Source of the DNA: JBFWIW01 sp050253535
Lineage (GTDB): Bacteria > Bacillota > Clostridia > Oscillospirales > Oscillospiraceae
Reading direction: 5' to 3'
Assembly (NCBI GenBank): GCA_050253535.1
Contig: JBFWIW010000027.1
Location: 1-36,731 of the forward strand
Length of the DNA: 36,731 nt
Shown here: in pieces, positions 8,666 through 17,903 of the stretch
Position numbering within the stretch: position 1 is the first letter of the stretch
Layout: each line of letters begins with the position of its first letter
Position numbers and translations under genes: made by a program
Notes under the pieces: model-generated
Databases searched by the model: none
Seen by the model: the letters and a program-made list of their open reading frames with translations, nothing else
What the model was told of the DNA's origin: nothing

Positions 8666-8704
8666 GCCCGCAGTTAAATTGCTGTTTGAAGGGCAGGGTT
8701 AAAA

Positions 8705-9679
8705 TTGCAGAAATTGATTTGGATCATTGACGACGAATGGCCGGATTATGAAATAGAACAGAAAATATTCAGAGAGAAACTTGACGATTACACAATAAAG
8801 TATACGAAACCCCACGAGCTGGAGCGGGATCTCGATGATTTCGGGAGATATGCCGACGCGGTGCTCTCCCAGATAAGCGTGCCCATGACGAAGGCCGTCA
8901 TAGACCGTCTGGAAAAATGCCGAATAATCTCGAATTACGGCACGGGCTACAACAATGTGGATGTGAGCGCGGCGACAGCCAGGGGGATCAAGGTCGGATA
9001 CATCCCCGGTTACTGCGCGGAGGATATCGCGGACTATGTGCTGGGGGCCATGATTTATACAATTTTTCCGATGGGCAGCTTTGGCCCCGCGATAAGCGCG
9101 GGCCGCTGGGGAGCGCAGACGGTGTCCGGGCCTGTCCACAGGCTCGAGACCAGGACCCTGTTCATTGCCGGAATGGGGCGTATCGGCAAAGCCGTGGCGA
9201 AGAAAGCCGTCTCTGCCGGTGTCCGGGTATTCGCCTGGGGGCGCTCGCTTACGGAAGAAGAGGCCGAAAAGTGCGGCGCGAAGCCGGTTTCCATGGAAGA
9301 GGGACTCAGGTCGGCCGACTTTGTCAGCGCGCATGTGAAGCTGACGGATGAAACAAAGGGACTCTTTTCAAAAGAATATTTTAATTTGATGAAACAGAAT
9401 GCCTGGCTGATTAACACCTCGCGCGGCGGAGTGGTCGATCAGAAGGCCCTTATTGAAGCGGTACAAAGCGGAGTGATAGCGGGCGCTGTTCTGGATGTTC
9501 TTGAGAAAGAACCTCCCGACGCGGACGACCCGGTGCTCAAAACGCCCGGAATCGTGATAACGCCGCACATCTCCTATTTTTCCGAAGAGGCGCTGAGCGA
9601 GCTGCAGCGCAGGGCGGCCGAAACCGCGGCAGGCGTTTTGAACGGGCAGGGCATGTCGGATCTTGTGATACAACTTTGA
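8705..9679 (+). CDS. D-2-hydroxyacid dehydrogenase, first paralogue
   Basis: It probably reduces a 2-oxo acid to the D-2-hydroxy acid, or the reverse, in the cytoplasm. The 324-residue protein has the family layout: a split substrate domain, a nucleotide-binding GMGRIG (156-161), and the catalytic triad R240 (NTSRGG), E269 (LEKEPP) and H288 (TPHISY). After the second beta strand, where NAD-dependent members usually have an acidic residue, it has FAWGRS, so it may prefer NADP(H); this is an inference. The likely start is TTG 8705 after GGCAGGG. A clear paralogue lies at 28583, sharing the unusual N-terminal WIID-EW-DY pattern. It sits between the transporter and iorA. The true substrate is unknown. 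Confidence 0.88.
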   Translation: MQKLIWIIDDEWPDYEIEQKIFREKLDDYTIKYTKPHELERDLDDFGRYADAVLSQISVPMTKAVIDRLEKCRIISNYGTGYNNVDVSAATARGIKVGYIPGYCAEDIADYVLGAMIYTIFPMGSFGPAISAGRWGAQTVSGPVHRLETRTLFIAGMGRIGKAVAKKAVSAGVRVFAWGRSLTEEEAEKCGAKPVSMEEGLRSADFVSAHVKLTDETKGLFSKEYFNLMKQNAWLINTSRGGVVDQKALIEAVQSGVIAGAVLDVLEKEPPDADDPVLKTPGIVITPHISYFSEEALSELQRRAAETAAGVLNGQGMSDLVIQL

Positions 9680-9698
9680 ACGGTGGAGGGACAGAAAG

Positions 9699-11561
9699 AT
9701 GTCAAAAAAACTGATCAGCGGAAATGAGGCCATAGCGTATGGCGCGCTCAGCGCGGGGGTAAAGGTCGTATCCGGTTACCCGGGAACCCCTTCAACAGAG
9801 ACGACGGCCATGCTGCTTACAATGGATCTGCCGGGAACAAAGGTCGAATGGAGCACGAATGAGAAGGTGGCTTTCGAGGTCGCCGCGGGCAGCGCGCTCA
9901 TGGGGCAGAGAAGCATGTGCACGATGAAAATGTCCGGCGTGAACGTGGCCTACGACTCCATCATCGGCATCGCGTATTCCGGATGCACCGGCGGCCTTGT
10001 CATATTTGTAGCCGACGATCCCGGAGTATCCGCCGGAATGCCGGAGGAGGACACCAGAGGTTTTGCCATTATCTCGGATATGCCGGTCCTGGAGCCCTCG
10101 AACCTGCAGGAGGCGTATGAGTTCACCAAATACGCTTTCGAGCTCTCGGAAGCCATACAGGGGCCGGTTTTCCTGCGCTCGGTGACAGCGCTTTCGCAGT
10201 CGCACGGCATTGTGGATATCGGGGAGCGGGTTATCCCGCCCGAAACGAAGCCGCTTTTTGCGCGCGATATTACGAAATATACAAAGGCCGGCGCGGATAT
10301 CTGTATGAGGCAGCACAACGATCTCATCGGGCGTCTTGCCAAGGCCGGCGAGATGATCGGGGCGGAAGGCCTCAACCGGCTGATACTCAAGAAAAAGGGC
10401 GGCGTCGGAATGATTTCCGTCGGCGTGGTGAACAGTTACGTTGAAGAGGCGTTAAACCTTCTTAACGAAAACGGTGTGGATATCTCCGGGATTTCACTTC
10501 TTTTCGTGGGCGCTACGCTCCCGTATCCCGACCGCAAGATAGAACAAATGCTTGAAAACTGCGCCAGGGTGCTCGTCGCGGAAGAGCTGGAGCCGCATCT
10601 CGAAAACAGGGCCTACCTTCTGGGATACCAAATGAAGGCAGATACGAAGATACTCGGCAAAAACGACGGAACCTATAAGAGGAGCGGCAACTACACGGCT
10701 CTGCATGTCGTCGAAGGACTTTGCGGCCTTCTTGACATTCCGGTACCGGAAAAACTGAGCAGAAAGGCAATTTCGCCCGCGAAGCTCGCGGCGGCAAGGC
10801 CAATCACAGTGTGCGCCGGATGTCCCCACCGCGGCGTGTATATCGCCATCAACCAGGCTGTCAAAAACCTCGGTTACAAAAAAGATGATGTCATGGTCAC
10901 CGGCGATATCGGCTGCACCATACTCGGCATAAGCGCGCCGTTCGAGACGCTCTGGACAGAGGTCGCCATGGGCGCCAGCATTCCGCTGGCACAGGGATTT
11001 GTCTACGGCGGGACGAAGACTCCGGTTATCGCCACGATCGGCGACTCCACATTCTTCCACGCCGGTATTCCGGGACTCGTGAACGCCCTGCAGCACAACG
11101 TCAATCTGACGGTCGTCATCATGGATAACTACTGGACGGCAATGACGGGCATGCAGATAAACCCCGGCACCGTTCAGTCGGCGCAGAAGGACGGCTGGCA
11201 CAGCCTGGATCTCGAAAAGGTCGTCGCGGGACTCGGCGTTGAGGATTTCCACGTGGTGGACTCCTATGCTGTTGCGGACGTGACAAAAGCCATACAGTCC
11301 GCCATGGAACACCCGGGTGTGAGCGTCGTGCTGGCGCGGCGCGAATGCGCGATACAGGCCGCCCGGCGCAAGGTGAAATACCATAAGGTACATATAGTCC
11401 CGGACAAATGTACGCTGTGCAGACAGTGTATCCACATTACGGGGTGTCCCGCCCTGAGCCTCGGAGACAAAGCAGTAAAGATCGACTATTCGCAGTGCAA
11501 CGGCTGCGGCATATGCGCTGAGATATGTAAGTTCCATGCCATAGAAGTGGAGGAAAAATAA
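9699..11561 (+). CDS. iorA: Indolepyruvate ferredoxin oxidoreductase, alpha subunit
   Basis: With IorB it oxidatively decarboxylates aryl-2-oxo acids such as indolepyruvate to the acyl-CoA, reducing ferredoxin. The 620-residue protein has the expected parts: an N-terminal pyrimidine-binding domain (GNEAIAYGALSAGVKVVSGY), a CAGCPHRG segment, a TPP-binding GDIGCTILG and IGDSTFFHAG region with MDNYWTAMTG, and two C-terminal [4Fe-4S] ferredoxin motifs, starting CTLCRQC at about 571 and CNGCGIC near 600. The ATG follows GGTGGAGGG. iorB begins immediately after the stop. Next to an ADP-forming acyl-CoA synthetase it suggests energy-yielding oxidation of a 2-oxo acid. The true substrate could be imidazolepyruvate rather than an indole compound. 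Confidence 0.95.
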   Translation: MSKKLISGNEAIAYGALSAGVKVVSGYPGTPSTETTAMLLTMDLPGTKVEWSTNEKVAFEVAAGSALMGQRSMCTMKMSGVNVAYDSIIGIAYSGCTGGLVIFVADDPGVSAGMPEEDTRGFAIISDMPVLEPSNLQEAYEFTKYAFELSEAIQGPVFLRSVTALSQSHGIVDIGERVIPPETKPLFARDITKYTKAGADICMRQHNDLIGRLAKAGEMIGAEGLNRLILKKKGGVGMISVGVVNSYVEEALNLLNENGVDISGISLLFVGATLPYPDRKIEQMLENCARVLVAEELEPHLENRAYLLGYQMKADTKILGKNDGTYKRSGNYTALHVVEGLCGLLDIPVPEKLSRKAISPAKLAAARPITVCAGCPHRGVYIAINQAVKNLGYKKDDVMVTGDIGCTILGISAPFETLWTEVAMGASIPLAQGFVYGGTKTPVIATIGDSTFFHAGIPGLVNALQHNVNLTVVIMDNYWTAMTGMQINPGTVQSAQKDGWHSLDLEKVVAGLGVEDFHVVDSYAVADVTKAIQSAMEHPGVSVVLARRECAIQAARRKVKYHKVHIVPDKCTLCRQCIHITGCPALSLGDKAVKIDYSQCNGCGICAEICKFHAIEVEEK

Positions 11562-12164
11562 ATGGCTGAAAAGTTCTTTGACATCTATATCGTCGGCGTG
11601 GGAGGACAGGGCGTTCTCACCATCTCGGACATCATCACTAAAGCAGCCTACGACAGGGATATGCCGGTCAACTACTATCCCACAAAAGGTATGGCACAGC
11701 GCGGCGGCTTTGTCAAAGTGCAGCTCCGCCTGGGCAGACGCCACTGCGGCCCGGATATCCCCTTGCATGGGGCCGACCTTTTGGTTTCCATGGAGCTTTC
11801 GGAGACGCTGAAGGGGATCGTCTATCTGAAAGAGGGGGGCGAGTGCTTCCTCTATGCCAATAAGTGGCTGCCGACGGCGGTAATGCTGGGCAAGGCCCCG
11901 TATCCCGAGCTTGAGTCGGTTTGCGGTCAGGTAAAGGGCGCCGGGGGAGAGGCAAAATGCCTGTCTCCGGACGCAAAACCGCTCTATGACGGAGCGCCTG
12001 TCAGGGATAATCTGTTTGTTCTGGGCGGTATGATGAAAAATACCGCGCTTTCCAAAATTTTTACCGTAAAAGAAATTGAGGACTGTATCATTGCCAAATG
12101 GCCCAAGGCCGCGGATGGTAATCTATTTACCTTCAGGGCAGGGCTGGAAGCCCCGCTTATATGA
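11562..12164 (+). CDS. iorB: Indolepyruvate ferredoxin oxidoreductase, beta subunit
   Basis: This is the small gamma-type subunit of the IorAB 2-oxoacid:ferredoxin oxidoreductase. The 200-residue protein starts with the family signature IVGVGGQGVLTISDII and has YYPTKGMAQRGGFVKVQLRLG, as in other IorB and 2-oxoacid oxidoreductase gamma subunits. The ATG directly abuts the iorA stop, so the two are translationally coupled, as expected for equimolar subunits. Length is normal. Confidence 0.94.
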   Translation: MAEKFFDIYIVGVGGQGVLTISDIITKAAYDRDMPVNYYPTKGMAQRGGFVKVQLRLGRRHCGPDIPLHGADLLVSMELSETLKGIVYLKEGGECFLYANKWLPTAVMLGKAPYPELESVCGQVKGAGGEAKCLSPDAKPLYDGAPVRDNLFVLGGMMKNTALSKIFTVKEIEDCIIAKWPKAADGNLFTFRAGLEAPLI

Positions 12165-12190
12165 CTTTTGCAGGATAGAAGGGTTGATTT

Positions 12191-14212
12191 ATGAGTTACA
12201 GAGCGCTGTTTTATCCCCGGGGCGTGGCCGTTTTCGGGTCAGCCGCGCCGGGAAAGCTGGCCAATATCCTCATACAGAGAATCACAGAGGGCGGGATGGA
12301 GAACATCTGCGCAATTAATCCCAAAGGCCAGGGCGTAGGCGCCGTCCCCGGGTATACATCTTTGTCCGACGCGGGCTTTCCGATTGATCTCGCCGTGATT
12401 GCCTCCCCGGCCTTCACGGTTGCGGGCGTTATGGAAGAATGCGGCATGGCGGGCGTCAAAGCCGCCGCCGTCATAACCTCCGGATTTTCCGAGGCAGGAA
12501 ACGCCGAGGGCGAAAAGGCTGTCAAGGAGGCCGCGGAGAAATACGGCATCCGATTCGTGGGCCCGAACTGCGCCGGCGTTGTGAACACACACGCAAATCT
12601 TCTCGCAACCCTGGAGACCCGCCCCCCGAAGGGCAACGTCGCAATCGTCTCGCAGAGCGGCGCCGTCGGCGGCGTCATCATGTCCATGGCGGGGGAGCAG
12701 GGCGTGGGCATATCCAAATTCGTCAGCTTCGGAAACGGCCTTGATCTGAGCGTCACCGATTTTATGGATTGGCTCCGTGAAGACGACGAGACGAAGGTCA
12801 TAGCGATGTACCTTGAAACGGTCAAATACGGCCGCGGGTTTATGAAGTCCCTTTCCCGGCTGGCAAGGGTGAAGCCCGTGGTCGTCGTAAAATCCGGCAG
12901 AACCGCGACCGGCCAGCGCGCGGCGCTCTCCCACACCGGCTCGATGGCCGGGGCGGACAGCGTGTTTGACGCGGCGCTTTACCAGTCCGGCGCCCTGCGC
13001 GCAGAGTCACTGGAAGATATGTTCGATTTGTGCAAAGGGTTTTCCTGCCTGCCTGAGGTGCGGGGCAGAAAGCTTCTGGTGGTGACGAATTCAGGTGGAC
13101 CGGGCGTTCTTGCAACCGATAAGGCGGAAGAGCTGGGCATTGAGATTCCGGAGCCGACCGAAGCGCTGAAGGAAAAGCTCGGCGGATTCCTTCCCTCCTA
13201 CGCGGGGCTGCGAAATCCGATAGACCTCACGGTGGAGGGTACAGGGGAGCAGTACGGAAAAAGCGCGGCAATAGGGCTCTCGGAATACGACGCCGCGCTT
13301 GCGATATATGTCGGCACACCTTATCTGAAGGCGCTCCCGGTGGCCGAGGCGCTTGCCGACGCCGCAAAAGAGACGGGAAAGCCGGTGCTCGCAACGCTGT
13401 GCGTCGGTTCGGACATGGACGAAGCGGAGGGCTGTCTGATAAAAGAGGGCGTACCGAATTTCGTTTCCGGCGAGCGGGCGGTAAAGACGATAAGCGGCAT
13501 GGCGCGATATTACTCCCGCAGGGACGCTTTTAAAGGTCCCGCCGCACCTGACGGCGCAAAGGAAACGCCCGGACTTGAGGGGCCGATGTCGGAGCCTGCG
13601 GCGATGGATCTCCTCGAAAAGAGCGGTATTCCCGTCCCGCCGCACAGGTTCTGCAAGACAAGGGAAGAGGCGGCGTCCGCTTGTACGGAACTGGGTTTCC
13701 CGGCGGTGATGAAGGTCGTTTCTCCCGACATTATACACAAATCGGACGTGGGCGGCGTTATTCTGAATATTTCCTCGGATAAAGAGGCGGCAGAGGCCTT
13801 CGACAGGCTCGGGAAAGTGGCTGCGGGTCAGCGCTTTTTGGGTACGATCTGCTATCCGATGTTAAAGGGCGGCAGAGAGGTAATTCTGGGCCTCGTGAGA
13901 GATCCGCAGTTTGGCCCGGTCGTGGCCTTCGGTCTCGGCGGAATCTATACGGAGGTGCTAAAAGACGTCGTGTTCCGTGTGGCCCCGGTGGATAAGGAAA
14001 CGGCGGGGGAGATGATCCGCAGTATCAAAATGTTCCCGATGCTCGCGGGGGCGCGCGGACAGGCGCCGGCGGATACAGACGCTCTGGCGGAGGCCGTCGC
14101 GGCATTTTCACAGCTGCCGTTCAAGTATCCGGAGATTAAAGAAGCGGATTTAAACCCGGTTCTGGTTTTTGAAAAGGGCGTCAGGGTCTTGGACGCAAGA
14201 ATAATAGGTTAA
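12191..14212 (+). CDS. ADP-forming acetate/acyl-CoA synthetase, fused alpha-beta
   Basis: It converts acyl-CoA, ADP and phosphate to the free acid, CoA and ATP, recovering energy from the thioester. The 673-residue chain combines both subunits. An N-terminal CoA-binding domain (YPRGVAVFGSAAPGKL) is followed by succinyl-CoA-ligase-like domains with the SQSGAVGG segment, a likely phosphohistidine in ALSHTGSMAG, and a C-terminal ATP-grasp domain (GFPAVMKVVSPDIIHKSDVG). Length and domain order match family members from anaerobes and archaea. It lies 26 bases after iorB, and pairing with IorAB is typical of amino-acid fermenters: IorAB makes an aryl-acyl-CoA and this enzyme cashes it in for ATP. 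Which acyl group is used cannot be read from the sequence. Confidence 0.92.
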   Translation: MSYRALFYPRGVAVFGSAAPGKLANILIQRITEGGMENICAINPKGQGVGAVPGYTSLSDAGFPIDLAVIASPAFTVAGVMEECGMAGVKAAAVITSGFSEAGNAEGEKAVKEAAEKYGIRFVGPNCAGVVNTHANLLATLETRPPKGNVAIVSQSGAVGGVIMSMAGEQGVGISKFVSFGNGLDLSVTDFMDWLREDDETKVIAMYLETVKYGRGFMKSLSRLARVKPVVVVKSGRTATGQRAALSHTGSMAGADSVFDAALYQSGALRAESLEDMFDLCKGFSCLPEVRGRKLLVVTNSGGPGVLATDKAEELGIEIPEPTEALKEKLGGFLPSYAGLRNPIDLTVEGTGEQYGKSAAIGLSEYDAALAIYVGTPYLKALPVAEALADAAKETGKPVLATLCVGSDMDEAEGCLIKEGVPNFVSGERAVKTISGMARYYSRRDAFKGPAAPDGAKETPGLEGPMSEPAAMDLLEKSGIPVPPHRFCKTREEAASACTELGFPAVMKVVSPDIIHKSDVGGVILNISSDKEAAEAFDRLGKVAAGQRFLGTICYPMLKGGREVILGLVRDPQFGPVVAFGLGGIYTEVLKDVVFRVAPVDKETAGEMIRSIKMFPMLAGARGQAPADTDALAEAVAAFSQLPFKYPEIKEADLNPVLVFEKGVRVLDARIIG

Positions 14213-14243
14213 ATCGATTATTAACGGAAAGGCAGTGAGATAA

Positions 14244-15946
14244 ATGGAATGCAAAAGAATGTTCATTGACGGCGAGTGGGTTTTATCGGAGTCGGGCAAG
14301 ACCTTCGACGTGATCAATCCGGCCACCGGAGAAAAAATCGCCGAGGTGACAAAGGGAAACCGGAGTGACGTTAAAAAGGCGGTCGCCGCTGCCAAGCGCG
14401 CGTTTTACGAGGACGGCTGGTGGGACAGTTCGGCGGCGCAGCGCGCGGAGCTCCTTAACAAATTCGCGGACGAGATGGAAGCGAGAGTTTCCGAGATAGC
14501 GCGTGTTGAGACCATGAACAACGGCAAGTCGCTTCAGGAATCAGAATTTGACGTCTATGACAGCGCCTCGTGCCTGCGCTATTACGCGGGCCTCTGCAAG
14601 AAGCCCTCGGGCCAGACCTTTGCCGTGAACGATGCGGCGGTACATGCCATGACGGTCCGCGAGCCTATCGGCGTTGTGGGAATGATCGTGGCGTGGAACT
14701 TCCCGATATCGCTCGCCATCTGGAAGCTCGCTCCGGCGCTTGCCGCGGGCAACGCCATTATCATGAAGCCCGCGACCTATACGCCGCTTTCCGCAATTAT
14801 AATGTTTGAGATTATGGAAAAGGTCGGCTTCCCGAAGGGCGTAGTAAACCTTGTTCTCGGTTCCGGCAGTGACGTCGGCCATGAGATAGCGGTGAACTCT
14901 GACGTTGAGAAGGTGGCGTTCACCGGCAGCATCGAGGCGGGACGCGAGGTCATGAAGGCCGCCGCCGAGAATATTAAGGGTTTATGCCTTGAACTAGGCG
15001 GAAAATCCCCGGTCGTAGTCTTCGCGGACGCGGATTTTGCCACCGCGGTGGATTACGGAGCATTCGGCATCTTCTACAATCAGGGCGAGGTCTGCTCTGC
15101 CGGTTCGCGTGTCCTGATAGAGGAGAGCATCTACGACAAATACGTGGAGGCACTTCTGAAAATTGTGGCTAAGATAAAGCTCGGCAACGGTTTGGAGCCG
15201 GGCGTCACCATGGGTCCGCTCATTGCAAAGGAACATATGGAAAAGGTGCTGGGCTACATAGAGACCGGCATAAAGGAAGGGGCAACCCTTCTGTGCGGCG
15301 GACGGCGCGCTGTCGAGGGCGACCTCGCCAAGGGATTCTTTGTTGAGCCCACGGTCTTCGGCGACTGCACGCCGGACATGACAATCGTGCGCGAGGAGAT
15401 TTTCGGGCCGGTGCTGGTCCTTCAGAAGTTCGGCACCGAGGAAGAGGCCATAAAGCTCGCCAACGACACGACCTATGGTCTCGCCGCGGGCGTGTTCACC
15501 TCCGACGGGTNNNNNNNNNNNNNNNNNNNNNNNNNNNNNNNNNNNNNNNNNNNNNNNNNNNNNNNNNNNNNNNNNNNNNNNNNNNNNNNNNNNNNNNNNN
15601 NNNNNNNNNNATCGTGCGCGAGGAGATTTTCGGGCCGGTGCTGGTCCTTCAGAAGTTCGGCACCGAGGAAGAGGCCATAAAGCTCGCCAACGACACGACC
15701 TATGGTCTCGCCGCGGGCGTGTTCACCTCCGACGGGTCAAAAGCGCTGCGCGTGATAAAGAAGCTCCGCGCCGGCATCACTTGGATAAACGAGTTTTCAC
15801 CCGTTTACAACGAGGCCCCGTGGGGCGGCTACAAGCAGAGCGGCATAGGCCGCGAGCTCGGCACGTACGGCTTTGACGAGTTCACCGAGGTAAAGCAGAT
15901 TAATATCCGCACGAATCCCGCGCCAACCGGTTGGTTTGACGCTTAA
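14244..15946 (+). CDS. NAD(P)-dependent aldehyde dehydrogenase (interrupted by an assembly gap)
   Basis: It oxidises an aldehyde to the acid. Seen are the cofactor region WNFPISLAIWKLAPALAAGN, FTGSIEAGREV, the general-base glutamate in LELGGKSP and the nucleophilic cysteine in NQGEVCSAGSR. The downstream part includes REEIFGPVL and ends with the usual WGGYKQSGIGRELG. The gene spans a 100-N gap at 15511-15610. The 127 bases before the gap (15384-15510) recur exactly after it (15611-15737), so as written the frame is broken. Removing the gap and one copy leaves 1476 bases, an in-frame 491-residue protein of normal family length. I therefore regard it as intact. It is next to an alcohol dehydrogenase, and the two may act on the same aldehyde. 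Confidence 0.93.
15384..15510 (+). repeat. First copy of an exact 127-bp direct repeat flanking the gap
   Basis: These bases, starting ATCGTGCGCGAGG and ending TCCGACGGGT, are identical to 15611-15737. They code for REEIFGPVL and the following ALDH segment. An exact repeat ending at a run of Ns is the signature of two overlapping contig ends that were scaffolded instead of merged. Confidence 0.95.
15511..15610. other. Assembly gap of exactly 100 N
   Basis: The round length of 100 is a placeholder for unknown distance, not a measured gap. The flanking 127-bp identity indicates that the real sequence probably has no missing bases here. Confidence 0.97.
15611..15737 (+). repeat. Second copy of the 127-bp direct repeat flanking the gap
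   Basis: Identical to 15384-15510 over all 127 bases, after which the ALDH frame continues into SKALRVIKKLRAG. It is probably the same genomic segment read twice at contig ends rather than a biological duplication. Confidence 0.95.
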
Positions 15947-15980
15947 TCCAAAGCAAAAAAAATTAACAGGAGGAATCGCC

Positions 15981-17147
15981 ATGTTCAGCGATTTTACATA
16001 TTACCACAATGTAAAGGTGGAGTTCGGCCCCGGAAAAGCAAAGAGCATATCAGACGCGGTGCTTGAAAAAGGCGCGAAGAAAGTCATGGTTGTTACAGAT
16101 CCCGTTCTCAGGAAGCTTGGCATGATAGACGGCGTGTGCGCCTCTCTTGACGGGAAGGGCATACCGTATCTGGTTTATGACAATGTCCAGCCGAACCCGA
16201 AGATGTCAAGCGTAGACGAGTGCGCGGCGATAATCAGGCAGCAGGGCTGCGACTTTGTAATAGCCGTCGGCGGCGGCAGCGGCATGGACGTCGGCAAGGG
16301 CGCCGCCTTTATGGCGGTGAACGAGGGCAAAATCTGGGACTACATGTACCTCAGAAAAGACGCCGTGAAATTTGCACAAAACAAACCCCTGCCCGTCGCG
16401 GCGGTCCCGACAACTTCCGGAACCGGGTCTGAGGTCTCTGAGTGCATAGTCGTCATGGACGACGAGACCGGGATAAAGGACGTTATGTACGACGGTATTC
16501 TGCTGCCGGCATATGCCTATCTCGATCCGGAGCTGGCGTATAAAATGCCGCCGTTTGTGACGGCGACCACGGGCCTTGACGTCCTCGGGCACGCTATGGA
16601 AGCTTATATGGCGACTTTGGAGAACGTCGTCGCGGATATGTTCTCCAGGGAGGCCATCAAGATGACGTTCCAGTACCTTCCCGCATCTGTGAAGGGCGAT
16701 AAGGAGGCCAGAAGTTATATGCTGCTGGCATCCATGTACGCGGGTATAGCTCAGTCCAAAAACGGCTGCATCATTCCGCACGCCGTATCCTGCCCGCTGT
16801 CGTCACTCCACAAGATACCCCACGGTCTAGGTGTGGGCGTGACACAGATCGCCAACATGGCGTTCAATAAATCGGCCTGCCTCAAGAAGTACAAGGAGAT
16901 CGCCGATTATGTCGATCCCGAGTGCGCAAAGCTCTCCGAAGAAGAGGCGATGACCGCGCTAGAGGATAAGATACACAAGCTGTTTGCGGAGATAGCTATG
17001 GACGAAAAGCTTGACGTAGGTCCGGTGGACGATAAACACATCACCGAGCTCGCCAGACTCGCGCTTCTTGAAATGGACATAGACGGCAACCCCGTACAGC
17101 CCGTCACACAGGAAGATATGGAAAACATTTTCCGGCAGATTATCTGA
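15981..17147 (+). CDS. Iron-containing (group III) alcohol dehydrogenase
   Basis: It interconverts an aldehyde and an alcohol with NAD(P)H and a divalent metal, usually iron. The 388-residue protein has the family's nucleotide-binding AVGGGSGMDVGKGAA, the conserved PTTSGTGSEV segment, and metal-site regions GLDVLGHAMEAY and LHKIPHGLGVG. The strong AGGAGG just before ATG 15981 fixes the start, and an in-frame upstream extension to 15936 overlaps the ALDH gene. It lies 34 bases after the aldehyde dehydrogenase, so the two could dispose of the same aldehyde by reduction or oxidation according to redox need. The substrate is unknown. Confidence 0.93.
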   Translation: MFSDFTYYHNVKVEFGPGKAKSISDAVLEKGAKKVMVVTDPVLRKLGMIDGVCASLDGKGIPYLVYDNVQPNPKMSSVDECAAIIRQQGCDFVIAVGGGSGMDVGKGAAFMAVNEGKIWDYMYLRKDAVKFAQNKPLPVAAVPTTSGTGSEVSECIVVMDDETGIKDVMYDGILLPAYAYLDPELAYKMPPFVTATTGLDVLGHAMEAYMATLENVVADMFSREAIKMTFQYLPASVKGDKEARSYMLLASMYAGIAQSKNGCIIPHAVSCPLSSLHKIPHGLGVGVTQIANMAFNKSACLKKYKEIADYVDPECAKLSEEEAMTALEDKIHKLFAEIAMDEKLDVGPVDDKHITELARLALLEMDIDGNPVQPVTQEDMENIFRQII

Positions 17148-17173
17148 CCGCGCTTTATAAGGAGAAACAGGAA

Positions 17174-17500
17174 ATGAAAATGATCAAGGCAATTGTGCGG
17201 CCTGAAAAACTCCACTCTCTTATGTATGAACTCGACCAGAAGGGCTTTTCCGCGCTCACGCGGATAAGCGTTCTGGGAAGGGGCAAGCAGAGAGGGCTGA
17301 AGGTCGGCGGCGCGTATTATGACGAGCTTCCCAAGGATATGCTTATGATGGTGGTCGAGGACAAGGACTCGGACGCCGTGCTGGAGATCATTGTCAAAGT
17401 CTGCAAGTCGCCAAGCGGCGGAGCCTACGGCGACGGTAAGATATTTGTCTCGACAATCGAACGGGCTATTACGATAAGCTCCGGGGAAGAGCGGCTCTGA
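17174..17500 (+). CDS. P-II family nitrogen regulator, NifI1-like
   Basis: P-II proteins are small trimeric sensors of 2-oxoglutarate and ATP/ADP that bind and control enzymes and transporters. This 108-residue protein has the N-terminal MKMIKAIVRPEKL, the T-loop region GRGKQRGLKVGGAYYDELPK and the C-terminal signature YGDGKIFVSTIERA. The short GRGKQRG T-loop start and the YYDELPK segment resemble NifI1 (GlnBI) of anaerobes rather than ordinary GlnB/GlnK. A second, NifI2-like gene follows 25 bases later. NifI pairs normally sit between nifH and nifD, but no nitrogenase gene is seen here. The next gene is an ABC ATPase, a plausible target. The family is secure; the target is inferred. Confidence 0.9.
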   Translation: MKMIKAIVRPEKLHSLMYELDQKGFSALTRISVLGRGKQRGLKVGGAYYDELPKDMLMMVVEDKDSDAVLEIIVKVCKSPSGGAYGDGKIFVSTIERAITISSGEERL

Positions 17501-17525
17501 AAGGGGCCCTGAAAGGAGCAGAACT

Positions 17526-17876
17526 GTGAAAGAGATCATTGCCATAATCCGCACGAATAAGTTTTATGCGACAAAGAAGGCCCTTTCCGACGCCGGTTTC
17601 AATTCGCTGATTGAAAAAGAAGTTTTGGGGCGCGGCAAAAAAATGCAGGAATTCACCTCTAACGACGGCAGGGACTGCAAGGCCGTCCCCATGGAGGTCA
17701 TAGCCAAAAAGATGCTGAATCTCTATGTCCGGGATGAGGATGTGGACGAGATTATAAAGGTGATCCTGGGGGAGAACGCTACGGGACATCCCGGCGACGG
17801 AAAAATATTCGTGGCTCCGGTCGACGAGGTGTACAGGGTCAGAACCGGCGAGCGCGGCGATAACGCAATCATGTAA
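17526..17876 (+). CDS. P-II family nitrogen regulator, NifI2-like
   Basis: This is the second P-II-type sensor, 116 residues from GTG 17526 after AAAGGAG. It starts MKEIIAIIRTNKFYATKKAL, has a GRGKKMQEF T-loop start, a longer loop (FTSNDGRDCKAVPMEV) and the C-terminal GDGKIFVAPVDEVYRVRTGE. These are NifI2 (GlnBII) traits. NifI1 and NifI2 form mixed complexes in nitrogen-fixing anaerobes, so this pair probably also works together. Finding them inside a catabolic operon, between an alcohol dehydrogenase and an ABC ATPase, is unusual. It lies 27 bases before the ATPase start. Confidence 0.88.
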   Translation: MKEIIAIIRTNKFYATKKALSDAGFNSLIEKEVLGRGKKMQEFTSNDGRDCKAVPMEVIAKKMLNLYVRDEDVDEIIKVILGENATGHPGDGKIFVAPVDEVYRVRTGERGDNAIM

Positions 17877-17903
17877 AGGACATACCGGGAGGAAGTGAGT
17901 AAA

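Noticed and set aside
10494..11768. A 424-codon minus-strand open frame
   Set aside because: It lies opposite iorA and iorB, which have complete family motifs and good start sites.
15384..15737. ALDH pseudogene or tandem duplication
   Set aside because: The repeat is exact, ends at a 100-N placeholder, and merging restores a full-length frame, so an assembly artefact is the simplest reading.
17174..17876. Part of a nitrogen-fixation cluster
   Set aside because: The P-II pair is NifI-like, but no nifH, nifD, nifK or assembly gene is present on either side.
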